From positions 1-31,364 of the forward strand of contig JBGAQU010000023.1 in assembly GCA_044220535.1 (NCBI GenBank): a DNA stretch of 31,364 nt, in the 5' to 3' direction. Position 1 is the stretch's first letter; each line of letters begins with the position of its first letter. The position numbers and the translations under genes were made by a program. A model generated the notes under the pieces. It was not told where the DNA came from, made no database searches, and saw only the letters and a list, made by a program, of their open reading frames with translations. This stretch comes from JBDHTS01 sp044220535. GTDB lineage: Bacteria > Pseudomonadota > Alphaproteobacteria > Micavibrionales > Micavibrionaceae. Positions 6,744-14,500 of the stretch are shown piece by piece.

Positions 6744-8834
6744 TCAGGCGTATTTCTCTTTAACCTGCTCGGCCACGTTTGCCGGAACCGGCTCATAATG
6801 GTCGAACTGCATTGTGTACTGGGCGCGGCCTTGCGATTTGGAGCGCAGGTCGTTGATGTAACCGAACATCGAAGCCAGCGGGACCAGAGCGGTGACGACT
6901 TTCGCGTTGCCGCGGTCTTCCATCGCATTGATCTGGCCGCGGCGGCTGTTGATGTCGCCGATGACGTCGCCCATATATTCTTCCGGCGTGACGACTTCGA
7001 CCTTCATCACCGGCTCAAGCAATTGAGGACCGGCCTTCGCCATGGCTTCTTTAAAGGCTGCCTTGGCAGCGATTTCGAAGGCCAGAACGGAGGAGTCAAC
7101 GTCGTGGTAAGAACCGTCGATCAGGGTGACTTTGAAGTCGACTACAGGGAAGCCGGCGATAATGCCGCTTTCTTTCGCCTGGTTCAGGCCTTTTTCAACG
7201 CCCGGGATGTATTCCTTCGGAACGGCGCCGCCGACGATTTCATTTTCGAATTCGAAGCCTACGCCGCGTTCACCCGGTTCGAACACCAAGGTGATTTTCG
7301 CGAACTGGCCGGTGCCACCGGTCTGTTTCTTGTGCGTATAGTTGACTTCGGTTTTCTTGGTGAAAGTCTCGCGGTACGCAACCTGCGGCGCGCCCACGTT
7401 GGCCTCAACCTTGAATTCGCGCTTCATGCGGTCAACGAGGATTTCCAAGTGAAGTTCGCCCATGCCTTTCAGGATGGTCTGGCCGCTTTCATGGTCGACC
7501 GACACGCGGAAGGACGGATCTTCAGACGCCAGGCGCTGCAGGGCGATGCCCATTTTCTCCTGGTCGGCTTTGGTTTTCGGTTCAACGGCCAATTCGATAA
7601 CAGGCTCAGGGAATTCCATGCGTTCCAGAACGATCGGCTTGGCCGGATCGCACAGCGTGTCGCCGGTGGTCGTGTCTTTCATGCCGACCAGCGCGATGAT
7701 GTCGCCAGCTTCGGCATATTTGATTTCTTCGCGGTTGTTGGCATGCATCAGAAGCATACGGCCGATGCGTTCTTTTTTATCCTTCACCGAGTTGATGACG
7801 TAGGAACCGGATTCCAGCTTGCCCGAGTAAATACGGGCGAAGGTCAAAGAACCGACGAACGGATCGTTCATGATTTTGAATGCGAGAGCGGAGAACGGCG
7901 CGTCATCCGAAGGCGGACGTGTATCCGGCTCATCCGAATCGACCTTCTTGCCATTGACGCTGCCCTTGTCGAGCGGGGACGGCAGGAATTCGATAACCGC
8001 GTCCAGCAGGGGCTGAACGCCTTTGTTCTTGAACGAGGAACCGCACATCATCGGGACCAGTTTCGAGGAAACCGTGCCTTTGCGGATGCATTTTTTCAGG
8101 GTTGCGGTGTCCGGCATTTTGCCGTTCAGGTAATCTTCCATCGCGGCATCGTCCATTTCGACGGCCATTTCGATGAGTTTTTCGCGATATTCTTTTGCCT
8201 TTTCGACGAGGTCGGCAGGAATATCAGTTTCCTTGAACGTCGCGCCGAGATTCTCGGAATCCCAGACGATGGCCTTCATTTTAAGCAGGTCGACGATACC
8301 GGCGAAATCGGATTCAATGCCGATCGGCAGGGTCAGGACGCAAGGCTTGATGCCAAGGCGTTTCTGAACGGTGTCGATGCAGAAATAGAAATCGGCGCCG
8401 ATCTTGTCCATTTTGTTGGCGAAGATAATGCGCGGCACTTTGTATTTATCGCCCTGGCGCCAGACGGTTTCGGTCTGCGGCTCAACGCCCTGGTTGCCAT
8501 CGAGCAGGCAGACAGCGCCGTCGAGAACGCGCAAGCTCCGCTCGACTTCAATCGTGAAGTCCACGTGGCCAGGGGTATCGATGATGTTGATGCGGTATTG
8601 TTGCTGGTCAGGACCGGTCCAGAATGCGGTGGTGGCGGCGGAGGTAATCGTGATGCCACGCTCCTGCTCCTGCTCCATCCAGTCCATGGTCGCGGCGCCG
8701 TCATGGACTTCGCCGATCTTGTGGGATTTGCCGGTGTAGTAAAGGACACGCTCAGTGGTTGTGGTTTTACCGGCATCGATGTGAGCCATGATGCCGATAT
8801 TGCGGTAGCGTTCGATAGGTGTTTCGCGTGTCAT
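6744..8834 (-). CDS. fusA: Elongation factor G
   Basis: EF-G is the translocase GTPase. The 696-aa product is full length. Near the N-terminus are the P-loop AHIDAGKT (residues 17-24), the switch I segment ERGITITSAATT, DTPGHVDF and NKMD; domain IV has the GGVPKEYIP-like segment (GGAVPKEYIPGVEKGL). The start MTRETPIERYRNIGIMAHID aligns with alphaproteobacterial EF-G. No good Shine-Dalgarno precedes the ATG: the 25 bases after the upstream small ORF consist of ACTGGAC-type direct repeats. Normally fusA follows rpsG directly; here a 64-aa ORF lies between. Confidence 0.98.
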   Translation of the reverse strand: MTRETPIERYRNIGIMAHIDAGKTTTTERVLYYTGKSHKIGEVHDGAATMDWMEQEQERGITITSAATTAFWTGPDQQQYRINIIDTPGHVDFTIEVERSLRVLDGAVCLLDGNQGVEPQTETVWRQGDKYKVPRIIFANKMDKIGADFYFCIDTVQKRLGIKPCVLTLPIGIESDFAGIVDLLKMKAIVWDSENLGATFKETDIPADLVEKAKEYREKLIEMAVEMDDAAMEDYLNGKMPDTATLKKCIRKGTVSSKLVPMMCGSSFKNKGVQPLLDAVIEFLPSPLDKGSVNGKKVDSDEPDTRPPSDDAPFSALAFKIMNDPFVGSLTFARIYSGKLESGSYVINSVKDKKERIGRMLLMHANNREEIKYAEAGDIIALVGMKDTTTGDTLCDPAKPIVLERMEFPEPVIELAVEPKTKADQEKMGIALQRLASEDPSFRVSVDHESGQTILKGMGELHLEILVDRMKREFKVEANVGAPQVAYRETFTKKTEVNYTHKKQTGGTGQFAKITLVFEPGERGVGFEFENEIVGGAVPKEYIPGVEKGLNQAKESGIIAGFPVVDFKVTLIDGSYHDVDSSVLAFEIAAKAAFKEAMAKAGPQLLEPVMKVEVVTPEEYMGDVIGDINSRRGQINAMEDRGNAKVVTALVPLASMFGYINDLRSKSQGRAQYTMQFDHYEPVPANVAEQVKEKYA

Positions 8835-8856
8835 GTCCAGTTACCAGTGTCCAGTT
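8835..8856 (-). repeat. ACTGGAC direct repeat replacing the fusA leader
   Basis: Immediately before the fusA ATG the minus strand reads two copies of AACTGGAC (8849-8856 and 8835-8842) separated by ACTGGT, so ACTGG occurs three times in 22 bases. No AGGAG-like sequence is present, leaving fusA without an obvious ribosome-binding site. The copies could be a short intergenic repeat that moved in with the neighbouring small ORF. Confidence 0.6.
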
Positions 8857-8859
8857 CGA

Positions 8860-9054
8860 TTACTTATGTACCAAAGATTTAAATGGTATGGTGGGCTTAA
8901 AGACTGGTAATGGACCCAATCGAGCCGCAGTCCTTGCCAAAACCAATGCCATGGTTGCTTCATGCGCTTGCATATGATCAATATGCGGTTGAACATGACT
9001 GAATGTTTTTGCAGCATCAAACATGATAGATGACTTATCTTGATTATCTTTCAT
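8860..9054 (-). CDS. Unknown 64-aa protein between rpsG and fusA
   Basis: The frame lies in the rpsG-fusA gap. ATG at 9054 is favoured: it is two bases after the rpsG stop, and AGGTGG, made by the last Arg and Trp codons of rpsG, serves as Shine-Dalgarno at a spacing of five. An in-frame GTG at 9063 would overlap rpsG. The protein begins MKDNQDKSSIMFDAAKTFSH, is rich in His and Ala, probably mostly helical, with a basic proline-containing end (LGPLPVFKPTIPFKSLVHK). No signal peptide or family is recognised. It looks less GC-rich than its neighbours. No separate promoter or terminator is seen, so it would be expressed with the str message. Confidence 0.65.
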   Translation of the reverse strand: MKDNQDKSSIMFDAAKTFSHVQPHIDHMQAHEATMALVLARTAARLGPLPVFKPTIPFKSLVHK

Positions 9055-9056
9055 CG

Positions 9057-9539
9057 TTACCACCTGTAATGTGCAAACGCCTTGTTCGCGTCGGCCATTT
9101 TGTGGGTGTCTTCCTGTTTCTTCTTGGCATTGCCATTGTCGTTGGCGGCCAGCATCAGCTCTTCGGCCAGGCGCTCTTCCATCGTGCGCTCGCCACGTTT
9201 ACGGGCGGCGTCGATAATCCAGCGGATCGCCAGAGCCTGGGCGCGGACCGGGCGGACTTCGACCGGCACCTGATAGGTCGCACCGCCGACGCGGCGGGAG
9301 CGCACTTCGACATGCGGCTTCACTTTGTTGATCGCAGAGTGGAACACTTCCAGCACCGCAGCATCATTTGCCAGCTTCTGTTTCTTGCGGATAATTTCCA
9401 TCGCGCCGTAAACGATTTTTTCGGCGGCAGACTTCTTACCGTCATACATCAGGGTGTTGATGAATTTCGACACGACCAGATCCGCAAATTTCGGATCCGG
9501 AAGAATGGTGCGTTTTTCAGCGGCGTGACGACGTGACAT
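9057..9539 (-). CDS. rpsG: 30S ribosomal protein S7
   Basis: S7 nucleates assembly of the 30S head and in E. coli represses the str operon by binding the rpsL-rpsG intercistronic RNA. The 160-aa product starts MSRRHAAEKRTILPDPKFADLVVSKFIN and has the conserved GGATYQVPVEVRP and ALAIRWIIDAARKR segments; length is near the usual 156. Here the rpsL-rpsG region is occupied by a 77-aa ORF ending three bases before the S7 start, so the E. coli control site cannot be present in its usual form. Confidence 0.98.
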   Translation of the reverse strand: MSRRHAAEKRTILPDPKFADLVVSKFINTLMYDGKKSAAEKIVYGAMEIIRKKQKLANDAAVLEVFHSAINKVKPHVEVRSRRVGGATYQVPVEVRPVRAQALAIRWIIDAARKRGERTMEERLAEELMLAANDNGNAKKKQEDTHKMADANKAFAHYRW

Positions 9540-9542
9540 TTT

Positions 9543-9776
9543 TTAACCTTTCAGACCATATGAGGGCGGTTGCCGGTTATCATGAACAATGACAACTGCG
9601 CGCCGTTCTAATTCATCCACAACAGCCCGGGTAATAAAATCAACCTGATGACCTCTTGCATGAATGCCACAGGCTCTTCTTACAATCTGCTCAAGTTCGC
9701 TTCTGCCTGCCTTACCATGCCGGGCAAAAAGAGCGCTAGCCGACTCAGTTGTATGACCTTCTGTTTTGTGAACCAT
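9543..9776 (-). CDS. Unknown 77-aa protein between rpsL and rpsG
   Basis: The ORF fills the rpsL-rpsG gap: ATG 9776 is 11 bases after the rpsL stop, with an AAGGGGA-like Shine-Dalgarno overlapping that stop, and the frame ends three bases before rpsG. The product begins MVHKTEGHTTESASALFARH. It is His- and Arg-rich, with a helical middle (SELEQIVRRACGIHARGHQV, residues about 26-45) and a segment DELERRAVVIVHDNRQ that resembles a helix-strand pair. One cysteine and five histidines might bind metal, but no known motif is complete. No family is recognised. Confidence 0.7.
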   Translation of the reverse strand: MVHKTEGHTTESASALFARHGKAGRSELEQIVRRACGIHARGHQVDFITRAVVDELERRAVVIVHDNRQPPSYGLKG

Positions 9777-9787
9777 AGCTATTCCCC

Positions 9788-10171
9788 TTACTTCGGACGT
9801 TTCGCGCCATAACGCGAACGGGATTGTTTACGGTCTTTCACGCCTTGCGTATCGAGCGTGCCGCGGATGACTGTGTAACGAACACCCGGCAAATCCTTAA
9901 CCCGGCCGCCGCGCACCAGAACAACAGAGTGTTCCTGGAGGTTGTGGCCTTCGCCGGGGATGTAGCAGATGACTTCCTGACCGGTGGTCAGACGGACCTT
10001 GGCAACCTTCCGCAGCGCCGAGTTCGGCTTCTTCGGCGTCGTCGTATAGACGCGGGTGCAAACGCCGCGGCGTTGCGGGTTGCCCTTCAAAGCCTTGTTC
10101 TTCTTCGGCTTCATCGCCTTTTTGCCGCCCGCGGGGCGCGGCTTGCGGATGAGCTGCTGAATGGTTGGCAT
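9788..10171 (-). CDS. rpsL: 30S ribosomal protein S12
   Basis: S12 monitors decoding at the A site. The start MPTIQQLIRKPRP (ATG 10171) matches the family; an upstream in-frame ATG at 10210 would add a non-conserved stretch. GGAAGAGG lies eight bases before the chosen start. The 127-aa product carries TTPKKPNSALRKVAKVRL and VRGGRVKDLPGVRYTV, so the lysines whose change gives streptomycin resistance in other bacteria are the ordinary residues, and the Asp that RimO modifies in E. coli is present. It is the first gene of the str unit, after a structured leader of about 220 bases and a good promoter. Confidence 0.97.
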   Translation of the reverse strand: MPTIQQLIRKPRPAGGKKAMKPKKNKALKGNPQRRGVCTRVYTTTPKKPNSALRKVAKVRLTTGQEVICYIPGEGHNLQEHSVVLVRGGRVKDLPGVRYTVIRGTLDTQGVKDRKQSRSRYGAKRPK

Positions 10172-10255
10172 ACCTGTTGCCTCTTCCTTGTTGTTCCGTT
10201 CAATTTTCAAACGTCTTCAGATGGATGGCGCTTTTAAGCCCTGAACCCCTAATAT

Positions 10256-10370
10256 GCGGTTGTGGAGGGCACAACCGCTTCTCGGGTTCTTTTTAAATTC
10301 GGCAAACCTTTTAAAAAGGTGCCGGGACTGCGTTTAGACCTTCCTCAAAACTGAGGAAAACTGAGGTCTA
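10256..10370 (-). promoter_or_regulatory. Three-hairpin 5' leader of rpsL (str unit)
   Basis: The stretch between the str promoter and rpsL holds three separate inverted repeats in transcription order. At 10335-10370 a compound stem has outer arms TAGACC/GGTCTA and an inner perfect TTCCTCA/TGAGGAA. At 10300-10324 a ten-pair stem (CGGCA...TGCCG with CCTTT/AAAGG) has a two-base bulge. At 10256-10278 there is a perfect nine-pair stem GCGGTTGTG/CACAACCGC with a five-base loop. None ends in a clear T-run on the minus strand, so these are more likely regulatory or stabilising structures than terminators. The remaining part of the roughly 317-base gap holds no ORF. Confidence 0.65.
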
Positions 10371-10402
10371 CAGCCAGTCCATCCAACTCTTGATCGGGGC
10401 GG

Positions 10403-10431
10403 ACTGTACATTTATCCACATAGGGCGTCAA
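10403..10431 (-). promoter_or_regulatory. Sigma-70-type promoter of the rpsL-rpsG-fusA-tuf-S10 unit
   Basis: On the minus strand TTGACG (10426-10431) is followed, after exactly 17 bases, by TACAGT (10403-10408). Transcription would start near 10396 and give a leader of about 220 bases. It lies between an inserted cassette and rpsL, where a separate start is needed because rpoC has its own terminator. Confidence 0.65.
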
Positions 10432-10488
10432 GAAACTTTTTTAAGGAAAGGTAAATTTTATGGAACTCTATTTTAATCTTTAATTTCA

Positions 10489-11016
10489 TTAGGGAATACT
10501 GGAAAGAGGCATGGATTCAAGCTTTGTAATAAGTGAAGGAAAATGTTCCTGTCTATAGAGATATCCATTCGTGCTATTCAGCAATCTTCCGCATTCTCCA
10601 TCCGTAAGCGCAAATACTGTATGATTATGCCGATTCAATCGCTCCTCAAAACGTTCTATACATTGATCCGGCGTCCAGTCTTTGCCGCATAGCTGGGCCG
10701 AGTTGGCAAAAGCCTCGGCAAGTTCAGCCAAACGTCCTGTATTCCTTGTATTGTTAGCAAATTCGCCCTTAAGCGATATAGGGGAATCTATTCTTACTTG
10801 AGATAAACGCCCCAAGCCTGCAACGACCGCAAGAACAATTCCCCCATTATGATGGATATAACTCATTAGATTGGCGATGGTCGTCCCCTGCTCTACACAA
10901 GTATCTATAATTATAAAGAAATTCTGCCCTAATGCTTGTTTTTGCTCGGCAAATTCAGGCTGGATATCAGGATCCACAACATAGGCCTGCTTAGCTGTAA
11001 TTGCATGAATGCTCAT
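10489..11016 (-). CDS. Unknown protein with phosphoribosyltransferase-like motif (rpoC-rpsL cassette, gene 2)
   Basis: This 175-aa frame is the second gene of a cassette between rpoC and rpsL. Residues 33-47 (FFIIIDTCVEQGTTI) match the layout of the PRPP-binding loop of type I phosphoribosyltransferases: hydrophobic strand, Asp, then Gly and Thr at the canonical positions (D38, G44, T46), followed by a helix and a GGIVLAVVAG strand. The second acidic residue of the usual DD/ED pair is Thr39, so catalysis is uncertain. The rest (an Arg/Asn-rich middle, then DGECGRLLNSTNGYLYRQEHFPSL) is not recognised. It starts 15 bases after the preceding cassette gene. It is probably cytosolic, with no signal or membrane segment, and looks more AT-rich than the core genes. 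Confidence 0.7.
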   Translation of the reverse strand: MSIHAITAKQAYVVDPDIQPEFAEQKQALGQNFFIIIDTCVEQGTTIANLMSYIHHNGGIVLAVVAGLGRLSQVRIDSPISLKGEFANNTRNTGRLAELAEAFANSAQLCGKDWTPDQCIERFEERLNRHNHTVFALTDGECGRLLNSTNGYLYRQEHFPSLITKLESMPLSSIP

Positions 11017-11031
11017 TAGATTCTCAGACCG

Positions 11032-11466
11032 TCAGCTTAACCGTTTCACATAATCCTGTAGAAGAAGCCAATTTACACTAGGTAGTGTTTGGCTTAGTGA
11101 ATTCTGCAATACCATGGCTTTACTTTGCGCTCCATTCCAATATTCTGGAAACAAACGAGGATGTTTATGAGGAAACGCTATGTTAATAGCCTTAATATCG
11201 GCCAATTTAGCCCCATATTTTTCTAATCTAGCTTTTAAAATAGGTTCTACTTCGAAGGAATTAATTAAATCGGGAAAATCATTAGGAATTTCTATGCGTT
11301 TTTGTGGATCAACATAGCCGATAGAGGCGGACGCTTCAAAAAGACGGCTTATTTTTATTTTACGTAATGTAATATTATCAATAAATTGAGATATTTGCCT
11401 TTTATAAAAAGGCTTGGGTTTGCTAAAGAAGGAACTTACATCAGCTTTTTGCAAAATCTTGAGCAT
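11032..11466 (-). CDS. Unknown 144-aa protein (rpoC-rpsL cassette, gene 1)
   Basis: This is the promoter-proximal gene of the cassette, starting at ATG 11466 about 20 bases below the predicted -10. The product (starts MLKILQKADVSSFFSKPKPF) is basic at the N-terminus and contains IPNDFPDLINSFEVEPILKARLEKYGAKLADI and NIAFPHKHPRLFPEYWNGAQSKAM. It has no signal peptide, membrane segment or motif that I recognise. It is very AT-rich by eye, the extreme of the whole window. The pairing with a phosphoribosyltransferase-like partner is the only functional clue; a two-gene selfish or defence-type module is possible but unproven. Confidence 0.7.
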   Translation of the reverse strand: MLKILQKADVSSFFSKPKPFYKRQISQFIDNITLRKIKISRLFEASASIGYVDPQKRIEIPNDFPDLINSFEVEPILKARLEKYGAKLADIKAINIAFPHKHPRLFPEYWNGAQSKAMVLQNSLSQTLPSVNWLLLQDYVKRLS

Positions 11467-11487
11467 TTTATATCCATAAATTTTTTT

Positions 11488-11518
11488 ATAATATTTACGT
11501 AAATAAAATTATTGTCAA
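11488..11518 (-). promoter_or_regulatory. Promoter of the rpoC-rpsL cassette
   Basis: A perfect TTGACA (11513-11518, minus strand) is followed by AATATT after 17 bases (11490-11495) or TATTAT after 19 (11488-11493) in a very AT-rich stretch. The -35 begins one base after the T-run of the rpoC terminator, so termination of rpoBC and initiation of the cassette abut. Confidence 0.65.
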
Positions 11519-11519
11519 C

Positions 11520-11547
11520 AAAAAGGGAGCATAAATGCTCCCTTTTT
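11520..11547 (-). terminator. Intrinsic terminator of rpoBC
   Basis: AAAAAGGGAGCAT and ATGCTCCCTTTTT form a perfect 13-pair inverted repeat with a two-base gap, 20 bases past the rpoC stop. On the minus strand the stem is followed by a run of T. It is symmetrical and could also work on the plus strand. Confidence 0.85.
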
Positions 11548-11566
11548 AAAAAAAATTTAAGTTGTT

Positions 11567-14500
11567 CTACCCCGCAGCAGCCCGGCCGCGCTTGGGCGCT
11601 GCTTCCGATTCCGGCATATCGGCGAAGTTATCGCCGGAATCATGGCCGAGCGCGTCTGCCTGCTGCTGGGCGGCGATCGCCAGCTTGTCGCGGTCGCCCG
11701 CGATGTTGCGGACGCGGTTGACATAGGCGCCTGTGCCCGCCGGGATCAAACGGCCAACGATGACGTTTTCCTTCAGGCCGAGCAGGCTGTCCACCTTGCC
11801 CTGTGTCGACGCTTCGGTCAGCACGCGGNNNNNNNNNNNNNNNNNNNNNNNNNNNNNNGTGGTTTCCTGGAACGACGCGGCGGAGATAAACGAACGGGTC
11901 TGCAGGGACGCCTTGGTGATGCCTTGCAGGACCGGGCGGCCTTCGGCAATCACCTTGCCGGCGGCCGCGGCCTTGTTGTTCGTGTTCTCGAATTCGTCGC
12001 GATCCACCTGTTCGCCGACCAGCATGGTGGTTTCACCCGATTTCTGGATTTCCACTTTCTGCAGCATCTGGCGGACGATCACTTCGATATGCTTATCGTT
12101 GATCTTCACGCCCTGCAGACGGTAGACGTCTTGGATTTCGTTGACCAGGTAACCGGCCAGCGCCTCGACACCCATGACGTCCAGGATGTCATGCGGCACC
12201 AGCGCGCCGTCGAGCAGCGGGTCGCCCTTGCGGACGAAGTCGCCTTCGACCACGGCCAGATGGCGGCCTTTCGGAATGAGGTATTCTCTTGGTTCCGCGC
12301 TCTTGTCGGTCGGGTTGACGATGATCCGGCGCTTGGATTTGTAATCCTTGCCGAATTCGACATAACCGTCGATTTCCGAGATGACAGCCGCATCTTTGGG
12401 GCGGCGGGCTTCGAACAGTTCCGCCACGCGCGGCAGACCGCCCGTGATGTCGCGGGTTTTCGACGTTTCGCGCGGGATACGGGCGATGATGTCGCCTGCT
12501 TTTACTTCCTGGCCGTTTTCAACGGAGAGGATCGCGTCCGCCGCCATGTAGTAATTGGCGGGCATGCCGCTCGGCAGGTTGATGATCTTGCCTTTTTTAT
12601 CCAAGAGCGAAATGCGCGGCTTCAAGTCACCGCCCTTCGGCTGGCTGCGCCAGTCGATGACTTTTTTGGACGCAATGCCGGTCGCCTCATCGGCGGCTTC
12701 CACAAGGGAGAGGCCTTCGACCAGGTCGAAGTAATGCGCGACACCGTCTTTTTCGGTGATGATCGGCAGGGTATACGGATCCCATTCAGCCATTTTCTGA
12801 CCGGCTTTCAGCTTTGCGCCGTCTTCGATCAGCAGTTTCGCGCCATACGGGATGCGGTAAGACGCCTTATCCGCGCCTTTAGCATCCTTGATCACGACTT
12901 CAGTGTTGCGGCCCATGACGATGTTCACGCCTTCGGAGTTTTTCACCACGTTCTGGTTGCGGACTTCCGCCTTGCCGTCAACAGGTGCTTCCACCGAGTT
13001 GCGTTCAGCGCCACGCTGTGCCGCGCCGCCGATGTGGAACGTACGCATGGTCAGCTGGGTGCCCGGTTCGCCGATCGACTGTGCGGCCATGACGCCAACA
13101 GCCTCGCCCATGTTCACGGTCGTACCGCGGGCGAGATCGCGCCCATAGCATTTCGCGCAAACACCAGTCTGGGTGTCGCAGGTCAATACAGTGCGGACCA
13201 GCACTTCGCTGATGCCCGCCGTTTCGACCAGTTCAGCCTTCGCTTCGTCAAACATTTCGCCAGCCGGAACGATTACTTTGCCGGTCAGCGGGTGTTTGAC
13301 GTTGACCGCGGCCATACGGCCGAGGATGCGTTCGGACAGGGAGACGACCACATCCGCGCCGCTCATCACGGCTTGCATGGTAATGCCTTCTTCCGTGCCG
13401 CAATCTTCCTCGATGATCACAGCGTCTTGCGCAACGTCGACGAGACGGCGTGTCAGGTAACCGGAGTTGGCGGTTTTCAGAGCCGTATCGGCCAGGCCTT
13501 TACGCGCGCCGTGGGTCGAGTTGAAGTATTCGAGAACCGACAGGCCCTCTTTAAAGTTCGAGATAATCGGCGTTTCGATGATTTCACCCGACGGCTTCGC
13601 CATCAGGCCGCGCATACCGGCCAGCTGGCGGATCTGGGCCGCGGAACCCCGCGCGCCCGAATGCGCCATCATGTACACAGCGTTGAGTTTGCCGGAGGTG
13701 ATGTTCGAGATGCCTTTCATCATGGCGTCCGCCACGTCATCCGTGCATTTCGACCAGATATCGACCACCTTGTTGTATTTTTCGCCTTTGGTGATCAGGC
13801 CGTCCTGGTATTGCTTTTCGAACTCTTTCGAACGCTCTCTCGCCTCATCGACCATTTTCTCCTTCGCAGCGGGGATAACCATGTCATCCTTGCCGAAGGA
13901 AATGCCGGCGCGGCATGCGTATTTGAAGCCGAGCTTCATCATGCGGTCGGCGAAAATAACCGTTTCCTTCTGGCCGCAGAAGCGGTAGACGATATCGATC
14001 AGGTTCGACAGTTCTTTTTTCGTCAGCACCTGGTTGATCAGGGCGAACGGCACGTTCGGGTGACGTGGGAACAATTCGGCCATCAGCATCCGGCCCGGCG
14101 TGGAGTCAACCACGATGGTTTTCGGCGCGCCTTTTTCATCCACCGTGTGGTAACGGCATTTGATTTTGGCGTGAAGCGTGGCAACACCGGCTTCCAGCGC
14201 GTGCAGGATTTCGCCCACATCGCGGAACACCATGCCTTCGCCCGGCTGCTTATCCTGCATGATCGACAGGTAATACAGGCCCAGCACGATATCCTGCGAC
14301 GGCACGATAATCGGCTTGCCGGATGCGGGGGACAGGATGTTGTTGGTGGACATCATCAGGACGCGCGCTTCCAGCTGCGATTCAATCGACAGCGGCACGT
14401 GCACGGCCATCTGGTCACCGTCGAAGTCGGCGTTGAACGCGGTGCAGACCAGCGGGTGCAGCTGGATCGCCTTGCCTTCAATCAACGTGGGTTCGAATGC

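Noticed and set aside
6252..8882. 876-codon open frame on the plus strand opposite fusA and tuf
   Set aside because: Shadow of the EF-G gene; the sense strand is unambiguous.
10256..10370. Terminator reading of the rpsL leader stems
   Set aside because: None is followed by a clear T-run on the transcribed strand and they lie downstream of the likely promoter of an essential operon.
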